The notes beneath the pieces are model-generated. The model was not told where the DNA came from and made no database searches. It saw only the letters and a list, made by a program, of their open reading frames with translations. This document shows positions 1-9,717 of a DNA stretch of 64,000 bases, in pieces. Each line of letters opens with the position of its first letter. The first letter of the stretch is position 1. The stretch is from Vibrio kanaloae (GTDB lineage Bacteria; Pseudomonadota; Gammaproteobacteria; Enterobacterales; Vibrionaceae). The translations under genes and the position numbers were made by a program. The stretch spans positions 1,414,352 through 1,478,351 of the forward strand of contig NZ_AP025498.1 in NCBI RefSeq assembly GCF_024347535.1, written 5' to 3'.

Positions 1-2
1 AA

Positions 3-59
3 GCATTTACCTTTTTTGCCGATCCTGACGGGCTTCCGTTAGAGCTCTATGAAATCTAA
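3..59 (+). CDS. VOC/glyoxalase-type protein, 3' end only
   Basis: This is the last 18 codons of a gene that begins before the window. The frame reads FFADPDGLPLELYEI and then a TAA stop. An F-x-DPDG-x-x-x-EL ending is typical of vicinal-oxygen-chelate (glyoxalase/bleomycin resistance) proteins, where the Glu is usually a metal ligand. The other two plus frames are closed early. The substrate cannot be judged from this fragment. Confidence 0.6.
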   Translation, partial: AFTFFADPDGLPLELYEI

Positions 60-131
60 AGCTTTATCAAATATAGAGTTGTATCAAGTCTAATATCTTC
101 TTAGTAAACAGAGCATGTCATCTGATTAATG

Positions 132-162
132 AAACTGACCTCCTCAACAAGAAGGTCAGTTT
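132..162. terminator. Bidirectional hairpin between convergent genes
   Basis: A 10-bp perfect inverted repeat, AAACTGACCT and AGGTCAGTTT, is separated by 11 bases. It lies between the end of the VOC gene and the end of the leftward PepSY gene. The T tracts are short, so it is probably a modest terminator serving both strands. Confidence 0.6.
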
Positions 163-171
163 GTGTATCAA

Positions 172-1707
172 TTAACTCAATGCCGTCTTGAATTTCTCGA
201 CACGTGAAAACAATAACCAATCCAATAGCATTGCTGCCACGATAGTCGCTCCCGCCAGTGGAAACAGTATTGAAATAACTATCACGGTCACTAAGCCTGC
301 TTTCCAAAGCCCTGCATCACCGAACTTCGGTGGCGTACCAAGCTTTCTTTGACCGGAAGGTCTACGCATCCACCACATCACACCGCCAGTCACTGACACC
401 ACGATGAACGCCAAGCAAAACAAGGCATTTAGAAGCTTATTGATGATGCTGATGTCACCTTGATGCAATGAAATACCCACAGCTAACGTCTTGGCAATGA
501 AGTTATAATCTTGCCATGTCACCTCACCCAGAATACGACCTGAGTATTGGTCGAGGTGTGTCGTACGATCCTGCGTTGGATCGATGATGTCACCGCCCAT
601 AGTGTTGGCTGTGACCGTGTAAACACCTGTTTCTGAACGCGGGAAATTCACCTTGTATTGAGTGAAACCAAGTGAGTGCGCTTTTTGGATAACATCATCA
701 ATCCCGAAACTGCTTGCTGACATCACATGTTGAGAGTGGTCTTCGCCCATCTTAGAGTGATCATGAGGTTCAGATGCCTCTTCCACGTGATGTACATGTT
801 CTGCAGGCTTACCTTGAGACAACGGCAGCGGTGTTTGTTCTAGATTCCATGGAAGTTCTTCCTCTGAGCCATGGTTAAGCGATGTGTGCGTCTTATCAGA
901 CAGCGGAATATCATCCCACATTTGAGCAGGGAAAGTGCTCCATGCTTGAACTAATTTACCGCCCCAGAAGCCTGTCCAAGCTAATCCTGAGAGAATAAAC
1001 AGCAGTAGGATGAGAGATAACGTGCCACCGATGTTTGCATGTAAATCACGCAAAAGCACGCGTGGGCCAGATGAAACTCTCAGTTTGAGAAATCCAGCAC
1101 GGCTCGCGTTGTCTCGTGGCAGCCACAAGTAGATACCGCTGACAAGAAGCAGAATCGATAAGCTGATTGCGACTTCAATGAGGTAATCCCCCCAATCGCC
1201 AATCAATAATGTGCCATGAATATCATTCGCGAGTTCGTAGAGGCTTTCACTACGTGGGACTTCACCAACGACTTCGCCAGTGTATTGATTCACAGTGGCG
1301 AAAACGGAAGTGCCATCTTCAAGCGATACAGAAAATCGGTTCGCCAAATCCGGCGTTTTGCTCGGAGCAAACTGCGTCACCGAACCTTGTGGGTATTGAA
1401 GTTGTACTGCCGTTAGCTGTTGTGAAACCTTGACAGGTTCGCCCGATACAACAAGCTCAATCGCATCGTGATGGAAAGCGAGTTCGATTTCATCATCAAA
1501 CAGCATCACCAAGCCAGTAATGCTCAACATTAACATAAACGGGATAACAAACAGCCCAGCATAGAAGTGCCAGCGCCAGGTTAGAAAATAGAGGATTTTA
1601 TGCCGTTCTTTGCTTTTTATATTGGTTTCCGAACCGGTTGTTGCACTGCTTTTAGATTGCGAAGTTGCTTGTGCTTTCGCAGAGGTTTGAGATTCATTTC
1701 TCAACAT
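172..1707 (-). CDS. PepSY-associated TM (PiuB-like) membrane protein
   Basis: This inner-membrane protein of about 511 residues belongs to the PepSY-associated transmembrane family, often found with siderophore or metal uptake genes and thought to reduce or handle metal-siderophore complexes. A polar N-terminal tail of about 45 residues is followed by the family opening RWHFYAGLFVIPFMLML. PepSY segments alternate with membrane helices, and the C-terminus has further helices. A His-rich loop in mid-protein (HVHHVEEASEPHDHSKMGEDHSQH, spread over about 25 residues) may bind metal. I chose the ATG at 1707 because AAAGGAAA lies a few bases upstream; an in-frame start further out lacks such a site. 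It lies downstream of the DUF2946 gene on the same strand, so the two may be co-transcribed. The metal is not determined by the sequence. Confidence 0.8.
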   Translation of the reverse strand: MLRNESQTSAKAQATSQSKSSATTGSETNIKSKERHKILYFLTWRWHFYAGLFVIPFMLMLSITGLVMLFDDEIELAFHHDAIELVVSGEPVKVSQQLTAVQLQYPQGSVTQFAPSKTPDLANRFSVSLEDGTSVFATVNQYTGEVVGEVPRSESLYELANDIHGTLLIGDWGDYLIEVAISLSILLLVSGIYLWLPRDNASRAGFLKLRVSSGPRVLLRDLHANIGGTLSLILLLFILSGLAWTGFWGGKLVQAWSTFPAQMWDDIPLSDKTHTSLNHGSEEELPWNLEQTPLPLSQGKPAEHVHHVEEASEPHDHSKMGEDHSQHVMSASSFGIDDVIQKAHSLGFTQYKVNFPRSETGVYTVTANTMGGDIIDPTQDRTTHLDQYSGRILGEVTWQDYNFIAKTLAVGISLHQGDISIINKLLNALFCLAFIVVSVTGGVMWWMRRPSGQRKLGTPPKFGDAGLWKAGLVTVIVISILFPLAGATIVAAMLLDWLLFSRVEKFKTALS

Positions 1708-1818
1708 TATGATTTCCTTTGACATACACAAACTTACCTTCTGAAAAATCAGAAAGTAACTTGAGCATGGTTAACTTTACTTAATACTTTATTTTTTAAT
1801 TATTTTGGTGAGTTAGGT

Positions 1819-2169
1819 TTAAGCAAGATCAAAGGGAGGGCCACGTGGAGCTTGCCTCGTGTAGCGTTCACTTAGAGCCAAAAAAGCGTAGCTGTCTGAG
1901 ACAATAAAACTCAATCGAGTTGTCAGTAGTGTAGTTGGAAGTTCGTCTTGGTGAAACGTGGAAAAATGGCTAAAGGGACACGGCTTACCTTTGTGAGTAT
2001 TGGGTTCACCCTCTTCAATTTGAACCAGTTCAAAGCCGTTGACCGTACATAACGACGCCCATACTCCCGCACTATTACCATGAGCATTGATAACAGGCAT
2101 TAGTGTTACTAACACCCAGCTTAATGCTGTGGCAAGTAACATTGGGAAGTTAAACGAGGTTCGGCGCAT
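1819..2169 (-). CDS. DUF2946-family small exported protein
   Basis: A 116-residue protein with a hydrophobic N-terminal segment (about residues 8-28) that could be a signal peptide or anchor. It has Cys residues in TVNG and GKPCPFSHF contexts and ends in APRGPPF, the terminal Arg-Gly-Pro-Pro signature recalled for DUF2946 proteins. Members are often found near copper or heme handling genes and PepSY proteins, which fits its position just upstream of the PepSY gene on the same strand with about 110 bases between. GATTAGGAATA before the ATG gives a plausible ribosome site. Function is unknown; a role in metal handling is inference. Confidence 0.65.
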   Translation of the reverse strand: MRRTSFNFPMLLATALSWVLVTLMPVINAHGNSAGVWASLCTVNGFELVQIEEGEPNTHKGKPCPFSHFSTFHQDELPTTLLTTRLSFIVSDSYAFLALSERYTRQAPRGPPFDLA

Positions 2170-2357
2170 TATTCCTAATCTTTATAAATTTTCCTTATTA
2201 TGAGGCACTTGGAATATAGGTAAACGTAAAGATTAACAGCAAGTTAAAAAATTGAAGCTAACGCACACTCTTTTTAGTTAAAAACGGGCTACAACGGAAG
2301 AGCCAAGAAAATGTGACGAAACTCTACATAACAAACTGTTTATAAAAAAGACAATAA

Positions 2358-2409
2358 AAAACGCCGCCTTACACCTTCCTCTAAAGAAGGGAATGTAAGG
2401 CGGCGTTTT
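2358..2409. terminator. Strong bidirectional terminator hairpin
   Basis: A 16-bp perfect inverted repeat has arms AAAACGCCGCCTTACA and TGTAAGGCGGCGTTTT. An inner CCTTC/GAAGG pairing extends the stem. A and T tracts lie on both sides. It follows the leftward cytochrome b562 gene and also faces the DUF2946 promoter region. The rest of 2170-2476 shows nothing else that I can name. Confidence 0.85.
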
Positions 2410-2476
2410 AGAAATCGAATCTTGAGGTTTTGCTCTTTGTTACGTATCGAGCGAGCAAACGCTCATGATTTACGAA

Positions 2477-2872
2477 TTAGCCGAAGATCTTGCTCCAGAT
2501 GCTTGGGTTACGCTTCTCATGGTACTCTTCACGAAGGCCATCGATAGTGCGAAGTTCTTGCTGTGCAGACGCAAAGTCACCTTGGTCTAGCTTTTGCTCA
2601 ATGTTATCAATTGATGCGCTGATCTTTTTAAAACCTTCCATGAAGTGTTCTTCTTTCTCAATTGGGTAAACACCCGTTTTCAGTTCTGCAACTAACGTGT
2701 CTATGCGTACGATAGGCTTTTGCATCTCTTCAATGCTTTGAGCTTCTGCCGCTTGTTTGAATGCAAGCTTCATTTCTTGCATATTTTTCTTAAGGTCGAC
2801 ATTAGCAAAAGCGTTGCCAGACAATACTGAAGCAGCGATTAAACCAGATAAAAGGATTGAGCGAGTTTTCAT
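2477..2872 (-). CDS. cybC: Soluble cytochrome b562
   Basis: A periplasmic four-helix-bundle heme protein of 131 residues. Residues 1-23 form a signal peptide ending ...GNAFA. The mature N-terminus NVDLKKNMQEM matches the E. coli cytochrome b562 start, and Met31 (mature Met8) is the expected axial heme ligand. The C-terminal helix REEYHEKRN carries His118, the second ligand. No CxxCH is present, so heme would be non-covalent. About nine extra residues (PSIWSKIFG) follow the usual end. A GGAGAAATA ribosome site precedes the ATG. The gene stands alone and ends in a strong terminator. The physiological electron partners of this family are not firmly known. Confidence 0.85.
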   Translation of the reverse strand: MKTRSILLSGLIAASVLSGNAFANVDLKKNMQEMKLAFKQAAEAQSIEEMQKPIVRIDTLVAELKTGVYPIEKEEHFMEGFKKISASIDNIEQKLDQGDFASAQQELRTIDGLREEYHEKRNPSIWSKIFG

Positions 2873-3038
2873 TATTTCTCCAAGTGAAGCGGTGTCTTCG
2901 AAGATAGCGCCATCGTTATTGTGGCACTTTGACTTTATTATTTTCGGCTAGTGTATACAAAAATCTGCCGGGTACAAAAATTGATTGTGCCGAAATGCAA
3001 ACTAGCTAGCTAATTACTAAAAATTATCGGGCCTTCCA

Positions 3039-3785
3039 TCACTCAAATACCGAAAACTCGGTGATAGATTGACGACCGCGCAGAGCTAAAAAGGCTAAGA
3101 ATTGCTGTGGTGAATGGGTAACGACCTTGCTCGAATCGACGCCCACCTCATCAAGTAGTGAAGACACGAGATCCAACCCGCCTACATCTAAGCAGAAGTG
3201 GGCATCGCTTCCGGTAGTAATAAAAGCCCCTTTCGCTTTCGCAATTCTCGCGATCTCGAAACAGCGGTCGACACTACCAACACGGCTATTGCCTTTGAGT
3301 GTAGTGTTATTAATCTCGATTGCGACGTTATGTTGGGCTGCGCATTCAATCACAGGTTCGAAATCGAAATCAAAATTTGGGTTCCCTAAGTGGCCAAGTG
3401 CATCAATTCGACCGCCCTTAATCACATTCAACAAAGCCTCTGTATGAGTTGCGACATCCGACGGACGAAACACTGGCTCGTGGAAGCTGGCTATCACCCA
3501 ATCCAGGTTCTTATCCACACTAGGATGAATATCGATTTCCCCCTGTGTGTTCATGATGTTTGATTCCACGCCGCGGACAATCGCAACGTCTTCGATAAAA
3601 CGAGGAAGTACACGCTGATTACTGAAGAACCAATAGTGTGGCGCGCCCGGCATCGACTCTGAGTGATCGGTTGTACAAAACATTGTTAAACCGTTTTGCT
3701 TCGCCGACTTTGCGTTTTCGATCAGCGTGCTGTAAGCGTGACCACTCGCGTACGTGTGGGTATGGGTATCTACTTTTAGTTCCAT
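3039..3785 (-). CDS. ycdX: PHP-family phosphatase YcdX
   Basis: A 248-residue cytosolic metal-dependent hydrolase of the PHP family, close to E. coli YcdX in length and sequence. The N-terminus [16 protein letters not shown] carries the first His pair, and [39 protein letters not shown] and TTGSDAHF carry the remaining trinuclear-zinc ligands and family signatures. YcdX proteins hydrolyse phosphate esters in vitro and have been linked to swarming; the natural substrate here is unknown. The gene is monocistronic and divergent from the HD-GYP gene. The 3786-4104 gap must carry both promoters but shows no operator I recognise. Confidence 0.85.
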   Translation of the reverse strand: MELKVDTHTHTYASGHAYSTLIENAKSAKQNGLTMFCTTDHSESMPGAPHYWFFSNQRVLPRFIEDVAIVRGVESNIMNTQGEIDIHPSVDKNLDWVIASFHEPVFRPSDVATHTEALLNVIKGGRIDALGHLGNPNFDFDFEPVIECAAQHNVAIEINNTTLKGNSRVGSVDRCFEIARIAKAKGAFITTGSDAHFCLDVGGLDLVSSLLDEVGVDSSKVVTHSPQQFLAFLALRGRQSITEFSVFE

Positions 3786-4104
3786 GAATCAATGCCTCTA
3801 GCTTGGTCTCTAAACGTTTTTCAAAAAGGTATCCCTGATGTCGCTTTCTGAAAAGGAGTGCCTCGTGGCAACAATTTAACCAGTTTATCAGTTGAAAGTG
3901 ACAATTAGCACCTAAGCATAGAGCTTTTTGTTTACTTCATACACCCTGTGGTTAGACATTGAGCTATCCAAATTTTATATAGGCTACCTCTAGAACGCTT
4001 CCTCTCATCAACGTATAACCGTACAAACTTGGTAATTACACCAATTTTTTGCAACCTACCCAAGTTCGTCAATACTTATACAAGTTAACAAACTGGAGTG
4101 TTTG

Positions 4105-7100
4105 ATGAGAAGAAGACAATATCCGCTGAGTATCCACATCACTAGCCTTTTCTTAATTTTGACAATACTTGCCGGTGCAGTACTTATCTCAATCAGCTAC
4201 CGTCATTCTCAAGAATTGTTACTAGGCACAGTGCGCGAAATTAGTAATGAGCATCGCGATAAGCTGGAATCGGTATTTAAGCAAGCCATTGCCCCCGTTA
4301 TCACAACCTTGAATGTGATGGCTGTGAGCCCATTTGTGGCCCATCAAACCTTCTCTATCGAGAAAGAATCTTGGCTGGCATCAGTCGATATCATTTTCAA
4401 GCAGAATAAAAGTTTGGTTGCTTTATTCTATGCCTCTGATGATGGTGAATTCAGAATTTTCCGCCCTTTAAGTACCAATAGACAAAGAGCCGAAAACAAT
4501 GCACCAGCCAAAGCGACCATGATGATCAGCAGTACGAATCTTAAAGGTGAAAATTTTATTACTTTTCTTGATGGCACACATCAAGTGATCAGTACCATGC
4601 AAGCTGAAAGCAAGTTTAATCCCACGGCCCGCCCTTGGTTCCGTAACGCAAAGCCTAATGGCTCAATACAACTTTCTGAGCCCTATCAGTTCTATTTTTT
4701 ACAAACCAATGGAATTACGCTTTCTAGACGATCTGCAGACGACAAGCATGTGGTTGGGGCCGATTTCACATTAGAGTCTCTCTCGTCTCAAATCAGTGAA
4801 CTGGCCTATTCCCCGCAAACCCGACTCGCCTTATTTGACAAACACTTTAACCTTCTTGGCCAACATCAGCTTGATCTACCGGTACCTAACCTTGCCCCTG
4901 ATCAACCCGATGGTTCGATTAAACATAATGGCCAAGCTACAGGGAAGATTTCTGGTAGTGAACAAGAACACAGCTTCGTCAAAATGCCTAAACGAGAACA
5001 AATGGAAGCATTAAAATCATCCGTATTAGCACCTCTTATCTCTGATGAACAGAAATTTAATCTCAAGCTAAAAAACGTTGATTACAACTTAAATACTTGG
5101 GCACTAACGTTAACGCCCGTTGAGCTGACTCCAAACGTCACCCTTTATTTGGCAGAAGCAACACCGCACAATGATTTGCTCTCTGACCTTATTTCCATGC
5201 GAGATAAGCAAGTTGGCGTCGCAATTGGTATGTTATTAATCTGCTTCGGCATTGTATGGTTTGTCGCAAATCGCCTATCTCAACCACTCAATACGCTCGT
5301 GCAACTCACTGACAACATCACACGATTTGATTTCAGACGAACCCGCTCCCCCAAAAGCATGATTAAGGAAGTAGTTGACCTCACGCACTCGATTGAGCTG
5401 ATGGAACACACGCTTCATGATCTTATCTCTCTACTTCGAGACACCGCAGGTAATCAGGAATTTTCGATATTAACCAAGAACATTGCTCATCAAAGCTACT
5501 TAATAACCAAAGCAGAAACCATTGTGCTCTTTACTCAATCAAAAGAAAAAGGCGTGTTTGATACAGCGGCCAACCTATCCATTATTCCTTTTAAAGCAGA
5601 TATCAATGATTTCATCGAACATACTCCTTGGTTGCTATCCCAGCTCAAACATGGAGAAACTATCCACTTAAACCGAGAGGATAACGTTCTTAACTATTAT
5701 CAAAACTCGATCTTCAATTCAGACCTGTTCCTGTTTCCTTTATTGAACCGCGAGAAATTATTGGTTGGTATCGTCGTGATTGGTTATGAGAGACCTATTA
5801 CTAAGATTCAAGCAGACAAACATGCCTTTCTAAGAGAGCTGCTGAGTTTTGCTGAAATAGCCAAAGATAACATTGACCAAATGCAACAGCAGAAAAACAT
5901 GCTCAATGCCTTAATTGAACTTATTGCGTCAGCGATTGATACCAAATCACCCTATACGCAAGGGCACTGCCAAAAAGTACCTGAACTCACCAAATGGATA
6001 ACCCAAGCAACCATTGATGATGACCATTATTATCCGCAATTTTCACTCGATAATAAGCAATGGGAAGAGCTGATGCTAGCCGCCTGGCTTCATGATTGCG
6101 GTAAGGTCACTACCCCTGAATATATCGTAGACAAAGCAACCAAATTGGAGACGGTTTACGACCGTATCCATGAAGTTCGCATGCGTTTCGAGTTGTTAAA
6201 ACAACAAGCTGAAACGGACTATTGGAGGGCCATAGCTAATGGTGCGCTTCAAGCAGAAAGCCTCAAGATCCTCAAACAAAAACAATCAGAACTGGACGAA
6301 GAATTTTCCTTCGTTGCTAAATGCAACCTGGGTAGTGAATCAATGACGGAAGAACAAATAGAACGCTTGGACCAAATTGCAAAACGCCAATGGAAACGCA
6401 CATTAGACGATCAATTAGGCTTGTCTTGGGCTGAAAAAGAAAGGTACAGCACTAACCAAGGTACAGCAGAACAGGATGAAACAGCACCAAATAACAACAA
6501 ACAGGCGCTTCCCGTAATGGAACCATTACTTGCTGATAAACCCGAACATAAAATACCGTGGGATAACGGCTTTAACCCAGCAGACGTGTGGCCAGAAGAG
6601 TTCGTACTCAAACCCGGAGAAACAAAATACAACCAAGGTGAGCTGCATAACTTGAAAGTGCGCCATGGTACGCTAAACGATGAAGAACGTTTCATGGTAA
6701 ACGACCATATCATTCAGACTTTCATCATGCTCAGCAAACTCCCTTACCCATCTTATCTCAAAAACATTCCCGATCTCGCCAGCGGCCACCACGAGCGTAT
6801 TGACGGTAAAGGTTATCCAAGAGGTCTAAACGAAGAGCAATTGCCCTTACCGTCTAGAGCAATAGCGATTGCCAGTGCCTTTGAAGCTTTAACGTCAAGT
6901 GACCGCCCGTACAAGAAGGGCAAACATTTAGATGAATCACTGAGTATCATGACCGACATGGCAACCAGCGGTCACATTGATCCGAAACTGTATTTACTGT
7001 TTCTGGAGAACAAGATCTATGACAAATACGCGGCTCGATTTCTTGAACCTAACCAACGGTGTAACATTGATCAGGATAAGCATATCCGTCGAGTGAAAGA

Positions 7101-7122
7101 GTACATGCGCTCGTTGTTCTAG
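4105..7122 (+). CDS. Sensor protein with Cache, HAMP, GAF-like and HD-GYP domains
   Basis: A membrane signalling protein of about 1005 residues. An N-terminal helix (about 10-27) and a second near 370-390 bracket a large periplasmic dCache-like sensor with the family stretch ARPWFRNAKPNG. HAMP follows, then a GAF-like region (about 445-600) and a C-terminal HD-GYP domain. HD-GYP proteins usually hydrolyse cyclic di-GMP. Motifs present are SPYTQGH, LHDCGK (His663-Asp664), the later lone His in VNDHIIQT, and HHERIDGKGYP (His895-896, GYP at 903-905). Two things are odd. About 170 extra residues separate HD from GYP. The usual Asp of the AD-x-F-E-A-L-T motif is Ser924 (IASAFEALT). Start: the ATG at 4105 has GGAG six bases upstream; an in-frame TTG just before it is less likely. 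Activity is therefore uncertain. Confidence 0.85.
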   Translation: MRRRQYPLSIHITSLFLILTILAGAVLISISYRHSQELLLGTVREISNEHRDKLESVFKQAIAPVITTLNVMAVSPFVAHQTFSIEKESWLASVDIIFKQNKSLVALFYASDDGEFRIFRPLSTNRQRAENNAPAKATMMISSTNLKGENFITFLDGTHQVISTMQAESKFNPTARPWFRNAKPNGSIQLSEPYQFYFLQTNGITLSRRSADDKHVVGADFTLESLSSQISELAYSPQTRLALFDKHFNLLGQHQLDLPVPNLAPDQPDGSIKHNGQATGKISGSEQEHSFVKMPKREQMEALKSSVLAPLISDEQKFNLKLKNVDYNLNTWALTLTPVELTPNVTLYLAEATPHNDLLSDLISMRDKQVGVAIGMLLICFGIVWFVANRLSQPLNTLVQLTDNITRFDFRRTRSPKSMIKEVVDLTHSIELMEHTLHDLISLLRDTAGNQEFSILTKNIAHQSYLITKAETIVLFTQSKEKGVFDTAANLSIIPFKADINDFIEHTPWLLSQLKHGETIHLNREDNVLNYYQNSIFNSDLFLFPLLNREKLLVGIVVIGYERPITKIQADKHAFLRELLSFAEIAKDNIDQMQQQKNMLNALIELIASAIDTKSPYTQGHCQKVPELTKWITQATIDDDHYYPQFSLDNKQWEELMLAAWLHDCGKVTTPEYIVDKATKLETVYDRIHEVRMRFELLKQQAETDYWRAIANGALQAESLKILKQKQSELDEEFSFVAKCNLGSESMTEEQIERLDQIAKRQWKRTLDDQLGLSWAEKERYSTNQGTAEQDETAPNNNKQALPVMEPLLADKPEHKIPWDNGFNPADVWPEEFVLKPGETKYNQGELHNLKVRHGTLNDEERFMVNDHIIQTFIMLSKLPYPSYLKNIPDLASGHHERIDGKGYPRGLNEEQLPLPSRAIAIASAFEALTSSDRPYKKGKHLDESLSIMTDMATSGHIDPKLYLLFLENKIYDKYAARFLEPNQRCNIDQDKHIRRVKEYMRSLF

Positions 7123-7137
7123 CCTTAAATCTATCGT

Positions 7138-8157
7138 TTAGCTTTTAGCAGAGGAGCTCAACACAGAAGAGGCTATCTCATTGATTGTCGCTCGCGGTGT
7201 CTGCTTAGTTTTTGCCTTACTGTGTCTTTTGGCCAATAGCGTATTCGTTATGCTCGCGACGACAATTAGATTAATACCCATTAATTGCTGAGTTGAAAAC
7301 ACATCATCAAAGAACAAGCTCTGCCATAGCGCACTGAACAGCATGTTAGTGAAAATTAGAGGTGCCAACTGAGATCCACTGTCTACCATCTTATACGCTT
7401 TAGAGCGGAAAATTTGCGTATTAATAGTAAATAGCGCCAACCCAAAGACTCCAAAGCCAATCCAACTGATGCTATCAATTGACAATAAGGTCGCTAAGGC
7501 CTCATACCCTCTATCATTCCCAATTACTTCCGCTGCGGAAGAGAGCGACGTGACCGCGAGCATGGGAAAAACGAGTATTGCTGCGACTAAGAAGGTCCAT
7601 GCGTTTAATTCTGCTGGTGTAAGGCTAGTCTTGGAGGCTCGATACAAACTCACTTGTGAGCCCGAATTAAACACACCAGCTAACAACCCAAGCAGCAGCT
7701 CGGGCCTAAAGAATCTCGAGCCTAATTCAAACTGAGACCAATCCCCTGCCATCAGCACTACGCCAACAAATGTCACTCCCAAGCAAATCACCGTCGTTGT
7801 ATGAACTTTAGTTCCAAACATTAACTTTTCTAACAAGGGTATAAATAAAGGGCCAGTACTAAATAATACGATACCCTCAACCAATGTTAAGGTTTGTAAT
7901 GATGTAAGAAAGCACCACTGACACGCAACCATGAAGATAGCCCGCATCACCAAAGGTTTCCACATCTCTCGTGAAGGCTGAGTGATTTTGTAAAAGGCCA
8001 AGAAGAAAAATAGAAATAAGCTAGGTAATAGAAACCGAGCGAAGCTCAGCAATGAGATTGCCATCGTTTCAGACAAATACTTGGCCAATAAGCCGCTTAA
8101 AGACAAACTGAATGTCGACAACAACATAAAAACTGTTGCCTTGGTAATATCAGACAT
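7138..8157 (-). CDS. EamA (DMT) family transporter
   Basis: An inner-membrane protein of 339 residues with about ten hydrophobic segments arranged as two EamA repeats, the drug/metabolite transporter layout. Many members export amino acids or metabolites; the substrate here cannot be read from sequence. The ATG at 8157 is chosen because AGGAGG lies eight bases upstream. The in-frame GTG at 8166 lies inside that Shine-Dalgarno. It is divergent from a LysR gene with about 90 bases between, the usual layout when the regulator controls the transporter. The C-terminus is polar and Lys/Thr/Ser rich. The 3' end is only 15 bases from the convergent HD-GYP gene. Confidence 0.8.
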   Translation of the reverse strand: MSDITKATVFMLLSTFSLSLSGLLAKYLSETMAISLLSFARFLLPSLFLFFFLAFYKITQPSREMWKPLVMRAIFMVACQWCFLTSLQTLTLVEGIVLFSTGPLFIPLLEKLMFGTKVHTTTVICLGVTFVGVVLMAGDWSQFELGSRFFRPELLLGLLAGVFNSGSQVSLYRASKTSLTPAELNAWTFLVAAILVFPMLAVTSLSSAAEVIGNDRGYEALATLLSIDSISWIGFGVFGLALFTINTQIFRSKAYKMVDSGSQLAPLIFTNMLFSALWQSLFFDDVFSTQQLMGINLIVVASITNTLLAKRHSKAKTKQTPRATINEIASSVLSSSAKS

Positions 8158-8248
8158 AATTATCACCTCCTATGACCACTACTTTAAAGACATGACGAGA
8201 TGAAAAATAGCGAGTAATATTAACCACAACTGTAAGGAAAACTTACCA

Positions 8249-9148
8249 ATGAAGAAACTCGTACCACTAAAATCCGTTTACGCTTTCGTTGCTGTCGCAG
8301 AAACAGGCAGCATGACCGAGGCTGCTCATGTGTTATATGTCAGTCACTCAGCGGTCAGTCAGGCGATAAAATCGTTGGAACAACAGGTCAATAAACCACT
8401 GTTCCAGAGAGTGGGACGTCGCGTTGTGCTCAATGCCGCAGGTAAACGATATTATCGAAAAGTCGCACCAGCACTAGAACAAGTGATCGAAGCCACCGAG
8501 GAGCTGGCAAGAACGCCTAACGATCACCGCATAACTCTTAACATGGTGAACTCTCTCGCCATGCATTGGTGGATACCCCGAGTCCCTGATTTCCAAAATT
8601 TCGCTCCCTCACTCGATATCCGTATTTCCACGTTAACAGGGCCTTTCGATATAGAGCAAGAGGGTGTAGATATCGCCCTTGTGCATGGTAAACCCAATGA
8701 GTGGAACCAGTATTACAGCGAAAAATTAGGCGACGATGATCTGGTGTTGGTGTGCAGTCCAACTCTATTGAAAAATCAAATGGGCTTAAGCGTTGAGCAG
8801 ATAGTAAAACAGCGTCCACCCATTGGTGTATTTAATCCTAGACGAAAACTAGACTGGCAAGTGTGGTGCGACCATTACCAAGTTCCAATGCCCACTTTCC
8901 ACAGTAACTTGACGTTCGATGTCTCTATTCAAGCTGTGCAAGCCGCAATTCGCTCGCTTGGTGTCTTGGTCACTCATCGCCTATTTGTAAAAGATGACAT
9001 AAGCCACGGTATGCTGGTTGAGCTTGGAGAGCCAGTCCCTAATCCACACCAGGATTTCTATTTTGTTTGCCCTAACAACAAATTGAAACAAGAAAGTGTG
9101 CTACAACTAAGAGCATGGTTAAGGCATGAATTCACACGCAAAAGCTAA
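8249..9148 (+). CDS. LysR-family regulator (GcvA-like)
   Basis: A 299-residue cytosolic transcription factor. The N-terminal winged helix (about 1-65) has LKSVYAFVAVAETGSMTEAAHVL and SHSAVSQAIKSLE, the LysR helix-turn-helix. Residues about 90-295 are the effector-binding domain, with the GcvA-type sequence DIALVHGKPN. It is divergently paired with the EamA transporter at 7138-8157 and probably regulates it, presumably in response to a compound the pump handles; that is inference from layout. The 9149-9253 gap shows nothing notable. Confidence 0.85.
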   Translation: MKKLVPLKSVYAFVAVAETGSMTEAAHVLYVSHSAVSQAIKSLEQQVNKPLFQRVGRRVVLNAAGKRYYRKVAPALEQVIEATEELARTPNDHRITLNMVNSLAMHWWIPRVPDFQNFAPSLDIRISTLTGPFDIEQEGVDIALVHGKPNEWNQYYSEKLGDDDLVLVCSPTLLKNQMGLSVEQIVKQRPPIGVFNPRRKLDWQVWCDHYQVPMPTFHSNLTFDVSIQAVQAAIRSLGVLVTHRLFVKDDISHGMLVELGEPVPNPHQDFYFVCPNNKLKQESVLQLRAWLRHEFTRKS

Positions 9149-9253
9149 CGCTCAATAGTGATTAAATAAGCAATAACGAATAGAGCCCAACCATAACGTC
9201 AACAATAAGATCTAAACCATCTAACAATAAAGCTAGCTTAATAAGAGGACACT

Positions 9254-9574
9254 ATGATTATTACCACCACGCAATCTGTCGAAGGCAAACGCATTGTCGA
9301 TTACAAAGGGGTTATTGCCGGAGAAGCCATTCTAGGAGTGAACGTTTTCAAAGATATGTTTTCAGGAATTCGTGACTTTGTGGGTGGACGTTCTGGCACT
9401 TACGAAAAAGAGCTAGAGAAAGCACGTAACTACGCATTCAAAGAGTTGGAGCAAAAAGCGATAGAAGCAGGTGCCAACGCGGTGGTTGGTGTTGATATCG
9501 ATTACGAAGTATTAGGCACAGGTAATGGTATGCTGATGGTTTCAGCAAGTGGCACAGCTGTTGTCGTAGCTTAA
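9254..9574 (+). CDS. YbjQ-family (heavy-metal-binding domain) protein
   Basis: A 106-residue cytosolic protein matching the YbjQ/UPF0145 family over its whole length. It begins [14 protein letters not shown], has a central [17 protein letters not shown] segment, and ends in [17 protein letters not shown] and SASGTAVVV. The fold forms ring-shaped oligomers in solved members, and no enzyme activity is established. AAGAGGAC sits upstream of the ATG. It appears to be a single-gene unit. Family identity is secure, function is not. Confidence 0.85.
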   Translation: MIITTTQSVEGKRIVDYKGVIAGEAILGVNVFKDMFSGIRDFVGGRSGTYEKELEKARNYAFKELEQKAIEAGANAVVGVDIDYEVLGTGNGMLMVSASGTAVVVA

Positions 9575-9610
9575 TAGAGCAGGTAAACACGAAAATGTGT
9601 TATGTAACTA

Positions 9611-9642
9611 TTAACCCTTCCTATCAAACTTGGAAGGGTTAA
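9611..9642. terminator. Hairpin downstream of the YbjQ gene
   Basis: An 11-bp inverted repeat, TTAACCCTTCC and GGAAGGGTTAA, has a 10-base loop. The T tract is poor, so it may be a weak terminator or an RNA-stabilising hairpin. It lies between convergent genes. Confidence 0.45.
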
Positions 9643-9717
9643 ATTGTACTCATCTAGACATGAACGTCCATTCAGCAGTCAGCCAATCACATCACCGAAT
9701 ACTGTTTTTCGTGAGTA

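Noticed and set aside
8538-8819. Antisense frame inside the LysR gene
   Set aside because: It runs opposite a conserved gene and its translation is Arg/Cys/Trp-rich without any family resemblance.
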